Below, piece by piece: positions 28,263 through 38,883 of a stretch of DNA of 64,000 bases. The position numbers and the translations under genes are program-made. Under the pieces are notes generated by a model. The model worked only from the letters and a program-made list of their open reading frames with translations. It did not search any database and was not told the origin of the DNA. Source of the stretch: Filibacter tadaridae (GTDB lineage Bacteria; Bacillota; Bacilli; Bacillales_A; Planococcaceae); contig NZ_UXAV01000042.1 of the NCBI RefSeq assembly GCF_900609045.1, forward strand, positions 186,001-250,000. Reading direction: 5' to 3'. How positions within the stretch are numbered: position 1 is the first letter of the stretch; each line of letters starts with the position of its first letter.

Positions 28263-28808
28263 TCAGCTATTCAAAAGATCTTTTGCATAGAGCACGGCAA
28301 ATGCAGTTTTGGCATCAAAAATTTTACCAGTCGCAACGAGTTCTTCTGCTTCCTCGATTGTCGCTTCAATTAGTTCTATGAATTCATCTTCGTCACCGGC
28401 AGCCGGATTGTCGATTTTGTATAACCCTTGCGCCAAATAAAGATGGATCACTTCATTCGCGAATCCGGGCGAAGTCGCAAATGACTGGATATATGTAAAT
28501 TTCTTCGCCCCAAAACCCGTCTCCTCTTCGAGCTCACGCACAGCCGTCACTTCAGGGGCTTCGCCAGGCTCCATTTTACCCGCCGGTATTTCAATTAATG
28601 ACCGTTCAATCGCTTTCCTATATTGCTCGACAAGTACGAGTTTACCTTCAGAAGTAATCGCTAATATGGCAACTGCGCCCGGGTGCTTCACTAATTCACG
28701 TTTCGCATGATTGCCATCAGGGAGTTCCACATCTTCAATTCGTACTGTTATAATTTTCCCTTCATATATAGTCGTTCCTGATATCGTTTTTTCTTCATAT
28801 TTGTCCAA
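28263..28808 (-). CDS. nudF: ADP-ribose pyrophosphatase NudF
   Basis: A 181-residue Nudix hydrolase. The Nudix box GKMEPGEAPEVTAVRELEEE (continuing TGF) is at residues 78-100, and KHPGAVAIL with LVEQYRKAI mark the ADP-ribose group. It splits ADP-ribose to AMP and ribose 5-phosphate. Start is TTG 28808, eight bases after AAGGAG. Confidence 0.94.
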   Translation of the reverse strand: MDKYEEKTISGTTIYEGKIITVRIEDVELPDGNHAKRELVKHPGAVAILAITSEGKLVLVEQYRKAIERSLIEIPAGKMEPGEAPEVTAVRELEEETGFGAKKFTYIQSFATSPGFANEVIHLYLAQGLYKIDNPAAGDEDEFIELIEATIEEAEELVATGKIFDAKTAFAVLYAKDLLNS

Positions 28809-28879
28809 TTCGTTCGACTCCTTCTAATGGTGTTTATATACAATAAATTGTACCATATATAAAACAGGAGGTGCAGTGG

Positions 28880-29782
28880 ATGAAGAAGAGAGAGTTAGGT
28901 AAAAGTGGCCTTTTCATTTCTGAACTTGGACTCGGATGCATGTCTTTGCCGGATGACTTAGGTGAAGCAAAAAACATTATCGACGCAGCGATCCATGCTG
29001 GGATGAATTATTTTGATACAGCTGATTTATATGACGGCGGGAAAAATGAAGAACTGGTCGGCTATGCATTAAAAGGAAGACGCGCTGACGTTATACTTGC
29101 AACAAAAGCGGGTAACAAAATGAACGAAGAGGGTACTGAATGGACGTGGGACCCTTCTAAAAAGCATATCGAAGAAGCTGTTAAGAAAAGTTTGACGCGG
29201 CTTGGAACAGATTATATCGATTTATATCAGTTACACGGTGGAACGATGGAAGATAATGTTGAAGAAACGATTGATGCATTCGACAGCCTAAAGAAAGAAG
29301 GACTCATTCGCCAATACGGCATTTCATCAATCAGGCCAACTGTCATTAAACGGTTCTTGGGTAGCAGTGCAGCTATTTCAGTTATGATGCAATATAGTCT
29401 GCTTGACCGAAGACCCGAAGAATGGTTTCCGATGATCCACGACGCAGGGGCGTCTGTTATTACAAGGGGAACGATAGCGAAAGGTTTTCTAACATCCATT
29501 GGTGTAACAAAGGCAGGTCAAGCAGATGGTTTTGCCGAATACAATGCTAACGAATTAAAAGAGACTGTCGCGCTGCTAGATGAACACTCAGCTGATTTGC
29601 ACGCAGCAGCCATCGCTTTCGTTCTACGCGATAAAACAATTGCATCAGCCCTTGTCGGCGCCCGAACAACAGAACAGCTTCTCGATTCAATTATCGCCTA
29701 TGAAAACCAACCGAAAAGTGCAGATGTCTATCTACTGGAAAGTAAAATAAAATCACATACTTACAAGGAGCATAGGCTATAA
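28880..29782 (+). CDS. aldo/keto reductase, YqkF-like
   Basis: A 300-residue TIM-barrel NADPH oxidoreductase. The catalytic tetrad is visible: Asp and Tyr in FDTADLYDGGKNEE near residues 46-51, Lys in ATKAG near 76, and His in YQLHGG near 115. The substrate is not predictable. ATG 28880 follows AGGAGG by eight bases. It faces away from nudF, as yqkF-type genes do in bacilli; its last codons overlap the terminator stem. Confidence 0.9.
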   Translation: MKKRELGKSGLFISELGLGCMSLPDDLGEAKNIIDAAIHAGMNYFDTADLYDGGKNEELVGYALKGRRADVILATKAGNKMNEEGTEWTWDPSKKHIEEAVKKSLTRLGTDYIDLYQLHGGTMEDNVEETIDAFDSLKKEGLIRQYGISSIRPTVIKRFLGSSAAISVMMQYSLLDRRPEEWFPMIHDAGASVITRGTIAKGFLTSIGVTKAGQADGFAEYNANELKETVALLDEHSADLHAAAIAFVLRDKTIASALVGARTTEQLLDSIIAYENQPKSADVYLLESKIKSHTYKEHRL

Positions 29783-29799
29783 TTGCCTGTGCTTTTTTT
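29770..29799 (+). terminator. terminator of the aldo/keto reductase gene
   Basis: GCATAGGC pairs with GCCTGTGC around a 7-base loop and is followed by TTTTTTT. The left arm lies inside the last codons of the gene. Confidence 0.85.
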
Positions 29800-29904
29800 C
29801 TTGAAATAAAAACTGTAATCAAAATGTAATGGTTCGCAAAAAGAAACGAGGGTATTTATATTTATATGCAACACTAACAAAACAATCTATCGGAGGCGAT
29901 TTAA

Positions 29905-30150
29905 ATGAAAATGAAACTTACTGGAGAAAAGAAATGGTTAAAACTTGGAGCAGCAGCCATGTTATCGATTGGGATGTTAGCCGCATGCGGTGATGATGAT
30001 GACGATACTAACGTAAATGTAGATAATCCCCCTGCTGATGTCGAAACAGATGATGGAACAGATTCGGATGTAAATGTTGATATTGATGAAAACTTAGACG
30101 ATGAGGATGTCGATGATGGTACTGTTGAAGATAGTGACGAAGATAAATAA
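29905..30150 (+). CDS. small highly acidic lipoprotein
   Basis: An 81-residue precursor with a lipobox MLAAC ending at Cys28, after a positively charged signal segment. The mature part of about 53 residues is almost entirely Asp, Glu, Asn and Val (for example GDDDDD and repeated VNVDxD), with no predicted fold. Such a peptide would sit on the outer membrane face and may bind cations, which is inference. GGAGG precedes ATG 29905 and a terminator follows closely, so it is monocistronic. I do not recognise a family. Confidence 0.75.
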   Translation: MKMKLTGEKKWLKLGAAAMLSIGMLAACGDDDDDTNVNVDNPPADVETDDGTDSDVNVDIDENLDDEDVDDGTVEDSDEDK

Positions 30151-30176
30151 AGCTGTTTTACAGATTGAAAAAGCTA

Positions 30177-30213
30177 AAAGACCGGGAAGCTGTAAAAGCA
30201 ACCCGGTCTTTTC
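30177..30213. terminator. terminator between the acidic lipoprotein gene and nupC
   Basis: AAGACCGGG and CCCGGTCTT form a nine-pair stem around a 15-base loop with T and A runs outside, suited to both converging genes. Confidence 0.8.
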
Positions 30214-30230
30214 CTACTTGATGTTTGAAG

Positions 30231-31442
30231 TTAAATGAACATCCCTGCAATAGCAGCACTCAACAAGGACGCTAGCGCACCTGCTGCAACTGCCCGAATG
30301 CCTAGCCTTGCAATATCAGAACGACGACTAGGAGCCAATGCACCCAATCCACCCAGAAGGATTGCTAAAGAACTTAAATTCGCAAAGCCACAAAGCGCAA
30401 AACTAACAACGATAACTGTCTTCGGTAACAGGTTTGGAATTTCCGGAGCAAATGCTGCATACGCAACAAATTCATTCAAGACAAGCTTTTGTCCAATGTA
30501 ACTCCCTGCCGTCACAGCTTCAGACCATGGCACACCGATTGCGAATGCAAGCGGAGAAAACAGAACACCAAGTATTCCTTCAATCGTTAAAGATTCGAAA
30601 CCAATCCAATCCCCAACTCCACCTAGCATTCCATTGACAAGTGCAATAAGTGCAATGAAAGCAAGCAACATAGCACCGACATTCAACGCCAACTGCAAAC
30701 CGTCCCCTGCTCCACGCGCTGCTGCATCGATAACATTCGTTGACTCTTGATCCTTTTCCATTTCAAATTCGGCGATTGCTGATTGTTCTGTTTCCGGTAT
30801 GAACATTTTCGCCATGATTAGACCTGCAGGTGCAGCCATGAAACTTGCAGCGATCAAGTATTCAAGCGGAACACCTAATAATGCATACCCCGCAAGAACG
30901 GAACCTGCAACAGAAGCCAGCCCGCCAGTCATGACGGCGAACAGCTCAGATTTTGTCATGTTAGCTAAAAATGGACGAATGACAAGTGGCGCTTCTGTCT
31001 GTCCTACAAAGATGTTCGCTGCTGCGGATACTGATTCAGCCTTACTCGTTCCTAACAACTTCGACAATGCTCCGCCAATGAGTGTTATAACCCGTTGCAT
31101 AATCCCTAGATAATACAATACAGATATTAATGAGGAGAAGAAAATAATAATCGTCAACACTTGAAATGCAAATACAAAACCAAAGCCTTCAACGTCCGCA
31201 GCAGGACCAAAAACAAACCCAATTCCCTCTCCTGCATAGTCAATTACATTTTGTACTTTCCCGGAGAACCATATTAAGCCTGCTCTTCCCGCCTCCCACT
31301 TTAACACGATAAATGCAAACGTTATTTGAATTGCCAGTCCAACAAAAATCGTTCTGAAATTAATGGATTTCTTACCATTGGAAAAAAGAAAAGCAATGCT
31401 TAATACGACAACGATACCAAAAAGTCCCCATACTATATTCAC
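30231..31442 (-). CDS. nupC: concentrative nucleoside transporter NupC
   Basis: A 403-residue cation-coupled nucleoside importer with about ten spans. [15 protein letters not shown] near residue 140, the [20 protein letters not shown] segment and the C-terminal NEFVAYAAF are hallmarks of the CNT family. It would feed Pdp and DeoB, encoded nearby. GTG 31442 is eight bases from GAGG; the frame extends three codons to a GTG that touches the site. Confidence 0.92.
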   Translation of the reverse strand: MNIVWGLFGIVVVLSIAFLFSNGKKSINFRTIFVGLAIQITFAFIVLKWEAGRAGLIWFSGKVQNVIDYAGEGIGFVFGPAADVEGFGFVFAFQVLTIIIFFSSLISVLYYLGIMQRVITLIGGALSKLLGTSKAESVSAAANIFVGQTEAPLVIRPFLANMTKSELFAVMTGGLASVAGSVLAGYALLGVPLEYLIAASFMAAPAGLIMAKMFIPETEQSAIAEFEMEKDQESTNVIDAAARGAGDGLQLALNVGAMLLAFIALIALVNGMLGGVGDWIGFESLTIEGILGVLFSPLAFAIGVPWSEAVTAGSYIGQKLVLNEFVAYAAFAPEIPNLLPKTVIVVSFALCGFANLSSLAILLGGLGALAPSRRSDIARLGIRAVAAGALASLLSAAIAGMFI

Positions 31443-31660
31443 GCAAAACACCTCATTAATGGATTCTGTCCATTAGTACTTTTTCAGTAAAACTTCAAAC
31501 TAATTGTTTTACTTGTTAATACGTCATAATGAGTAGTGTTCCTTTTGAATCCATATCTATCCGTCTTTTTAAAGAAGAAAAACTTTTTAATGTGATATGG
31601 GATGACACCGGAAACTATTCGAAGTGTTGCTTATCTTTCCCATGAAAATGGCATAAATGA

Positions 31661-31701
31661 ATAAAACCCTCAATGCGTAAATTACGCATTGAGGGTTTTA
31701 T
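31661..31701 (-). terminator. terminator of the xpt-pbuX operon
   Basis: A perfect palindrome with 20-base arms and a single centre base (ATAAAACCCTCAATGCGTAA and complement) lies just after the pbuX stop; AAAA/TTTT ends allow termination. Confidence 0.85.
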
Positions 31702-31705
31702 AGGG

Positions 31706-33690
<1,985 letters not shown>

Positions 33691-33705
33691 TTAGTTGTCG
33701 AATGG

Positions 33706-33760
33706 AAAAGAAAAGAAAGCACGCTTGTCTTAACAGCATGAGTCTCTCAATTCGTTGCTT
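33706..33760 (-). terminator. expression-platform terminator of the purine riboswitch
   Basis: On the minus strand AAGCA(A)CG directly after the P1 helix can pair with CGTGCTT, followed by TCTTTTCTTTT. The stem is long-range with a weak interior, but its place after the aptamer fits transcription attenuation. Confidence 0.45.
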
Positions 33761-33829
33761 CTCATAGTCGATTTGTTTACGGCAAATCGGTAGAAACTTG
33801 CAGGCCTTATCCCCGCTATTATATGAGTG
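33761..33829 (-). promoter_or_regulatory. guanine-type purine riboswitch upstream of xpt
   Basis: On the minus strand CACTCATATAATAGCGGGGA opens P1 and P2; GTTTCTACC follows in J2/3 and L2 context, and CGACTATGAG closes J3/1 and P1. The base before TATGAG that contacts the ligand is C, as in guanine and hypoxanthine sensors, not U as in adenine sensors. It lies 170 bases before xpt. Confidence 0.95.
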
Positions 33830-34031
33830 AATGTTATTGGATTGCTTTTAGTATAGCACGGTAAAACAGGTTTTCAATGCAATATAAATAAAAAAAGGAT
33901 TCCTATAATTCACGAAAAAACAAATAAGAAATTAAGAGTTCCAACAGATGTAGATTATTATCCTCACCCTTGTGTTATTCTTGAATAATATTAACATTCA
34001 GTCCATTAATACGATTAGTGAGGGGATTATT

Positions 34032-35273
34032 TTGTCTAAAAAAAAAGCAATACATACAACTAAACGATTAAATCTTGGGCGCAAGACTTGGATTCTTCTC
34101 ATCGGCATCATCTTGATGGCCTCCACGCTTAGGGCGCCGTTAACTTCAGTTGGACCACTAATTTCACCCATACGTGAAGGTTTAGCCATTTCAAATGGCT
34201 TGGCTGGATTCATCACAACAATTCCTTTACTTGCCTTTGCTATCCTTTCACCTTTTGCACCAAGAATTGCACGTACATTTGGAATGGAACGTACATTATT
34301 TGGCGCCTTATTGTTGTTAACGGCTGGTATTATTATACGTTCAATCGGGAACGCTCCAACTTTGCTTATCGGAACATTTCTATTAGGATTAGCCATTGCA
34401 TTCGGAAATGTTTTATTGCCAAGTTTAGTGAAGTTAAATTTCCCACTGCAAATTGGACTTATGACAGGCATTTACACCGTTTCAATGAATTTGTCTGCTT
34501 CAATTGCTGCAGGAATCAGTGTTCCATTAAATTATGCGACAAATTTAGGTTGGACTTTTTCATTAGGTATATGGTCATTATTGGCTGTCATTGCACTGCT
34601 TGCTTGGAGTCCACAACTAAAGAATAGAACGGGCATCTCGACAAATTTAAACCCGACAACGAAAAACTCGCAATCATTTTCATTAATTCGTTCTCCGTTG
34701 GTATGGAGTATCACGTTCTTCATGGGACTGCAATCGTTGATTTTTTATACGACAGCGGCATGGGTTCCAGAAGTATTAACGTCACAAGGCCTAAATGCAA
34801 ATAAATCCGGCTGGATGCTATCCCTTTTGCAAATTTCTCAAATACCGGTAACATTCATCGTGCCTATTCTTGCTGATAAAGTGAAAGACCAACGGACTAT
34901 CGTCATTAGTATTGCAAGTTTTTATCTACTGGGTTTCACTGGGATCTTATTCGGAAATCCCTCTCTTGCACCTTTATGGATGATTTTGATTGGCGTAGCG
35001 GGCGGCGGTAGTTTTGGACTTGCGATGATGTTTTTCACATTGAGGACGCGTACACCGCACGAGGCAGCAAAGCTTTCCGGTTTTGCACAATCAGTTGGGT
35101 ATACGTTTGCCGCAATCGGACCCGTCCTATTTGGTTTACTTCATGACTACACGTCTGGTTGGACAATGTCCATGCTAATTCTTTTCGCATCCGCCTTCTT
35201 ACTTTTCATATTCGGAATGAAGGCGGGGAAAGATGAATTCGTCTTTCCCGTTGTCAATAATCCGTCCCTGTAG
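34032..35273 (+). CDS. MFS transporter, CynX/NimT type (copy 1)
   Basis: A 413-residue, twelve-span major facilitator protein. MASTLRAPLTSVGPLI near residue 22 and FMGLQSLIFYTTAAWVPEVL near 225 are typical of the CynX/NimT (cyanate or 2-nitroimidazole) group; the true substrate is unknown. Start is TTG 34032 with GAGGGG nine bases upstream. A close paralog lies at 36300-37523, with exoA in between. Confidence 0.85.
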   Translation: MSKKKAIHTTKRLNLGRKTWILLIGIILMASTLRAPLTSVGPLISPIREGLAISNGLAGFITTIPLLAFAILSPFAPRIARTFGMERTLFGALLLLTAGIIIRSIGNAPTLLIGTFLLGLAIAFGNVLLPSLVKLNFPLQIGLMTGIYTVSMNLSASIAAGISVPLNYATNLGWTFSLGIWSLLAVIALLAWSPQLKNRTGISTNLNPTTKNSQSFSLIRSPLVWSITFFMGLQSLIFYTTAAWVPEVLTSQGLNANKSGWMLSLLQISQIPVTFIVPILADKVKDQRTIVISIASFYLLGFTGILFGNPSLAPLWMILIGVAGGGSFGLAMMFFTLRTRTPHEAAKLSGFAQSVGYTFAAIGPVLFGLLHDYTSGWTMSMLILFASAFLLFIFGMKAGKDEFVFPVVNNPSL

Positions 35274-35276
35274 AAG

Positions 35277-35313
35277 AAAAGCTTCTGAACCTATAATGGT
35301 CAGAAGCTTTTCC
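35277..35313. terminator. bidirectional terminator between MFS copy 1 and exoA
   Basis: AAAAGCTTCTGA and TCAGAAGCTTTT form a 12-pair stem with an 11-base loop between the converging genes. Confidence 0.88.
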
Positions 35314-35325
35314 TTTCTTAAAAGT

Positions 35326-36081
35326 TCATATAGTCATTTCCAACACAATCGGACAATGATCGCTGCCTAGTACGTGCGGATGGATCGCCGCATCTTTTAA
35401 TAACGATTCGAGGCTATTGGATGTGATGAAATAATCTATTCGCCATCCTATATTACGTTCTCTTACTTTATTCATATAGGACCACCATGTGTAGACTTCT
35501 TCCTGATTCGGATAAAAACGACGGTATGTATCTGTGAATCCATCCGCTAATAATGCAGTCATCTTCCCACGTTCTTCCACTGTGAATCCAGAATTGCCCT
35601 TATTTGATTTCGCATTGCGAACATCAATATCCAAGTGGGCAACGTTAAGATCACCACACAGGATAACGGGCTTCGATTCATTCAAAACGTTCAAATAATC
35701 CCGCATTTCATCCTCCCACTTCAAACGATAGGCTAAACGAGTCAAATCCCGTTTCGAATTCGGTGTGTAAACGTTCACCAAATAAAATGTGGGATATTCT
35801 AGCGTCAGAATTCGACCCTCATCTTCAGTATCCACATCACCTACTCCATACTTTACAGATAAAGGTTCTTCTTTTGTGAAAACCGCAGTACCGGAGTAAC
35901 CCTTTTTCAATGCATAATTCCAGTATTGATGGTAACCCTCGAGTAATAAATCAATTTGCCCCGCTTGCAGTTTTGTTTCCTGCACACAGAATATATCCGC
36001 ATCCACTTCTTCAAAATAATCCAGGAAGCCTTTTTTTACACACGCCCGTAGGCCATTGACATTCCACGAAATTAATTTCAT
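35326..36081 (-). CDS. exoA: exodeoxyribonuclease III / AP endonuclease ExoA
   Basis: A 251-residue Mg-dependent nuclease. SWNVNGLRA at the start, FCVQETKLQ, GYSGTAVFTKE, LCGDLNVAH and the terminal LGSDHCPIVLE are the catalytic blocks of the Xth family. It cuts at abasic sites in base-excision repair. ATG 36081 has AAGGAG nine bases upstream; the longer frame to 36120 has none. Confidence 0.96.
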   Translation of the reverse strand: MKLISWNVNGLRACVKKGFLDYFEEVDADIFCVQETKLQAGQIDLLLEGYHQYWNYALKKGYSGTAVFTKEEPLSVKYGVGDVDTEDEGRILTLEYPTFYLVNVYTPNSKRDLTRLAYRLKWEDEMRDYLNVLNESKPVILCGDLNVAHLDIDVRNAKSNKGNSGFTVEERGKMTALLADGFTDTYRRFYPNQEEVYTWWSYMNKVRERNIGWRIDYFITSNSLESLLKDAAIHPHVLGSDHCPIVLEMTI

Positions 36082-36299
36082 CCTCTTTTCACTCCTTATA
36101 CAATGTGGGGCTATGAGCACCCTCCATGAGTTTTACTGCCGCCTTACTCAATAGTAGCAAAGATTCCTTACATTTAGACACGACTACTTTATATTACCTT
36201 TCTAGCCCTATTATAATCTTTTTATTTCGATAGTTGAAATGAAATTGATTTGGGTGATAGGCTATAAAATGCACATATTATTTTTTCGGAGGCGACATC

Positions 36300-37523
36300 T
36301 TGGAACAACAACAATTATCAAGAAAAATTAAGTTTTCACGCAATACTTGGATTCTTATTATCGGTATCGTTTTCATCGCCTCTACACTCCGATCGCCTTT
36401 GACATCGGTTGGCCCCGTTATATCTTCCATTATTGAAGGGCTTTCTATATCTAACGTACTTGCAGGCTTTCTGACGACGATTCCACTTCTAGCATTCGCT
36501 ATCATTTCACCATTCGCTCCAAAGCTTGCCCGTCGGTTCGGATTGGAACTAACGTTATTTGCTTCTCTCATTTTATTGGCAGCAGGAATTGTCATCCGTT
36601 CACTTGGAACGATTCCATTTCTATTGACCGGGACATTCTTACTAGGACTTGCAATCGCCTTTGGAAATGTTCTGTTACCTAGCTTGATTAAACTAAACTT
36701 CCCACTACATATCGGATTGTTGACGGGTATGTATTCGGTTTCCATGAACCTTTCGGCAGCAATTGCAGCCGGGATCAGTGTTCCGATTGCCAATGGCACA
36801 TCTTTCGGATGGGCGGGTGCTTTGGGTATTTGGGTTATTTTAACCATAGTTGCACTTATTATTTGGATTCCACAAATAAAGACGAAGAATAAAGAGGCCA
36901 CCGTTCTTTCTAAAAGTACTGGTGGGAAAGAAAAATCACTTTCTTTATGGCGTTCACCACTCGCTTGGAGTGTCACATTCTTCATGGGTTTACAATCACT
37001 TATTTTTTATACAACATCTGCATGGGTACCTGAAGTGTTGAAATCTCAAGGTCTAAGTGGTGATACGGCAGGTTGGATGGTATCGCTTGTTCAATTCGCC
37101 CAATTACCAATGACATTCATCATTCCAATTCTTGCTGGAAAATCGAAAGACCAACGAAAATTCGTAGTCGTAGCTGCAGTATTGTTTTTGGTAGGTTATG
37201 GCGGCATCTTTTTGGGAGGAAATTCCCTGGTCCCATTGTGGATGATCTTGATAGGAGTCGCAAGTGGATCTGCATTCGGTCTTTCCATGATGTTTTTCTC
37301 GTTGCGTACGAGGACGCCTCATGAAGCGGCTGAGTTATCCGGGATGGCTCAATCTTTCGGCTATACACTTGCTGCCATCGGTCCCGTGTTATTCGGTTTA
37401 CTACATGATTTCACGTCAGGATGGACGCTTCCATTGATCATCTTCCTTATTTCAGCTGTTTTACTATTTATCGCGGGAATGAAGGCAGGTAAAAACGAGT
37501 TTGTTGTTCCTGAAGAATCTTGA
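36300..37523 (+). CDS. MFS transporter, CynX/NimT type (copy 2)
   Basis: A 407-residue paralog of the gene at 34032, matching it through every span (for example FMGLQSLIFYTT, AWVPEVL, SLRTRTPHEAA, GPVLFGLLHD). Start is TTG 36300, seven bases from GGAGG. The two differ most in the central loop near residue 205. Substrate unknown; duplication suggests related but distinct substrates or dosage. Confidence 0.85.
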   Translation: MEQQQLSRKIKFSRNTWILIIGIVFIASTLRSPLTSVGPVISSIIEGLSISNVLAGFLTTIPLLAFAIISPFAPKLARRFGLELTLFASLILLAAGIVIRSLGTIPFLLTGTFLLGLAIAFGNVLLPSLIKLNFPLHIGLLTGMYSVSMNLSAAIAAGISVPIANGTSFGWAGALGIWVILTIVALIIWIPQIKTKNKEATVLSKSTGGKEKSLSLWRSPLAWSVTFFMGLQSLIFYTTSAWVPEVLKSQGLSGDTAGWMVSLVQFAQLPMTFIIPILAGKSKDQRKFVVVAAVLFLVGYGGIFLGGNSLVPLWMILIGVASGSAFGLSMMFFSLRTRTPHEAAELSGMAQSFGYTLAAIGPVLFGLLHDFTSGWTLPLIIFLISAVLLFIAGMKAGKNEFVVPEES

Positions 37524-37530
37524 TGAAAGT

Positions 37531-37567
37531 AAAAGGACACTATTCGTTAAATTGAATAGTGTCTTTT
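37531..37567. terminator. terminator between MFS copy 2 and the FAD oxidoreductase gene
   Basis: AAAGGACACTATTC pairs with GAATAGTGTCTTT, loop of 8, flanked by A and T runs on both strands. Confidence 0.88.
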
Positions 37568-37588
37568 TGATTGCCTATCTATTTTGTA

Positions 37589-38707
37589 TTATTCAACGAT
37601 AGCCCCTGCAATTTTATATAGTTCCAAATTAATATCAACCTGTTCTTCAAGCGCTAATTTTGCAAGTTGACTGCCAAGAAAAGGACCTACAGTCAACCCT
37701 GAGGCGCCTAACCCATTCGCCAATAAAAGATTATCGAATCCTGGCACCTTACCTATTATCGGAAGAAATCCCGGCGTGAACGGTCTGAAGCCGACACGCG
37801 TTTCAACGAACTCCGCTTCAGCGAGTCCTGGTGCTACAGCGAGCGCCTTGTCGAGTATTTCGTGCAGGCCGCCTGCCGTTACATTCAGATTGAATTCTTT
37901 ATCATCCTCATGTGTTGCACCGACGACAATCCGACCATCATCAAAAGCAAGAATATACTGATCTGCTGGCGGCATAACGACAGGCCACTTATGAGTTTGC
38001 GAATTCTCAAGCTGGAGATGGACAATTTGCGCCTTCTGCCCACTTATTTTCAAGTGAATCCCAGCTGGTGCAAGCAACTCTGCCGCCCATGCACCAGCTG
38101 TGAGTATGACCCTATCTGCTGCATAAAGCTCGTCCCCCACTTTAACACCGGTTACTTCTTGGTCCGTAAATACGAGGCTGGCATTTCCATATATAAATGT
38201 CGCACCATGCTTTCCTGCTGCATTTACAAGAGACTGACGCAAGTCTCTCCCATTTACACGAGCCGCACCGCTAATGTGAACGGAAGCATAATCTGAAGCT
38301 AACGGAGGGAACAATTTTGCAGTTTCGATTGGATCTAATGTATGGACTGATCCAATTTCAGGTGCGTCTTCACACCTTTTAACAGCGCGCTCTTCCATTT
38401 TTCGAAGTTTTTCAATGTCTGTGTGTAAACTGATAGCTCCTACTTGTGCATACCCTGTATTCGTTTCACCATCCGCTTCAAGTTGACGGATGAGTGACCC
38501 ATAATATGCCGCACCGCTTTTCGCAAGGCTATACCATGCTTTGTTCCGTCTTTGCGACAACCATGGGCAAATGATACCAGCTGCCGCATCCGTCGCTCTA
38601 CCTGGTTCCTGACGATCGATTACCGTTACACCGGCCCCCGCTTTTGCAAGATGATATGCTGTCGATGCACCTAAGATTCCTGCACCAATAATTATGTATT
38701 GTTTCAC
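37589..38707 (-). CDS. FAD-dependent amino acid oxidase/dehydrogenase (DadA/ThiO family)
   Basis: A 372-residue flavoprotein of the DAO family. The FAD fold IIGAGILGASTAYHLAKAG is at residues 4-22, and GVRFRPFTPGFLP-like VGFRPFTPG with NGLGASGLTVGP near 335 closes the FAD site. Members oxidise glycine, sarcosine or D-amino acids; I cannot choose between them. GTG 38707 follows AGGAAGG by about six bases; the frame is open further to 38776 without a better site. Confidence 0.85.
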   Translation of the reverse strand: MKQYIIIGAGILGASTAYHLAKAGAGVTVIDRQEPGRATDAAAGIICPWLSQRRNKAWYSLAKSGAAYYGSLIRQLEADGETNTGYAQVGAISLHTDIEKLRKMEERAVKRCEDAPEIGSVHTLDPIETAKLFPPLASDYASVHISGAARVNGRDLRQSLVNAAGKHGATFIYGNASLVFTDQEVTGVKVGDELYAADRVILTAGAWAAELLAPAGIHLKISGQKAQIVHLQLENSQTHKWPVVMPPADQYILAFDDGRIVVGATHEDDKEFNLNVTAGGLHEILDKALAVAPGLAEAEFVETRVGFRPFTPGFLPIIGKVPGFDNLLLANGLGASGLTVGPFLGSQLAKLALEEQVDINLELYKIAGAIVE

Positions 38708-38809
38708 ACGAACACCTTCCTCTAAATAGTTTTCCTTTTTCCATTTTACACAGGTATATTCGAACATGCCCTGCATTTGGTTTTCTAAAGAGTTAAAATT
38801 GTTCTTTCA

Positions 38810-38832
38810 TTTTTCCTGAAAAGTTATATAAT
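38810..38832 (+). promoter_or_regulatory. candidate CodY box and -10 element of the aminotransferase gene
   Basis: TTTTTCCTGAAAAGT (38810-38824) matches the CodY consensus AATTTTCWGAAAATT at 11 of 15 positions, and a perfect TATAAT (38827-38832) follows. No good -35 was found. Branched-chain aminotransferase genes are known CodY targets. Confidence 0.4.
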
Positions 38833-38883
38833 AAGTCTATTCCAACTTTTAGAGATTTTTATCACATAAGATGAAGGGTAGCG

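Noticed and set aside
36278-36985. 235-codon minus-strand frame (and a similar one at 33998-34471)
   Set aside because: Antisense to the two MFS genes; both exist only because the paralogs share codon use.
38777-38883. Possible T-box leader before the branched-chain aminotransferase
   Set aside because: No AGGGTGGNACCGCG-type sequence and no room for a stem I domain.
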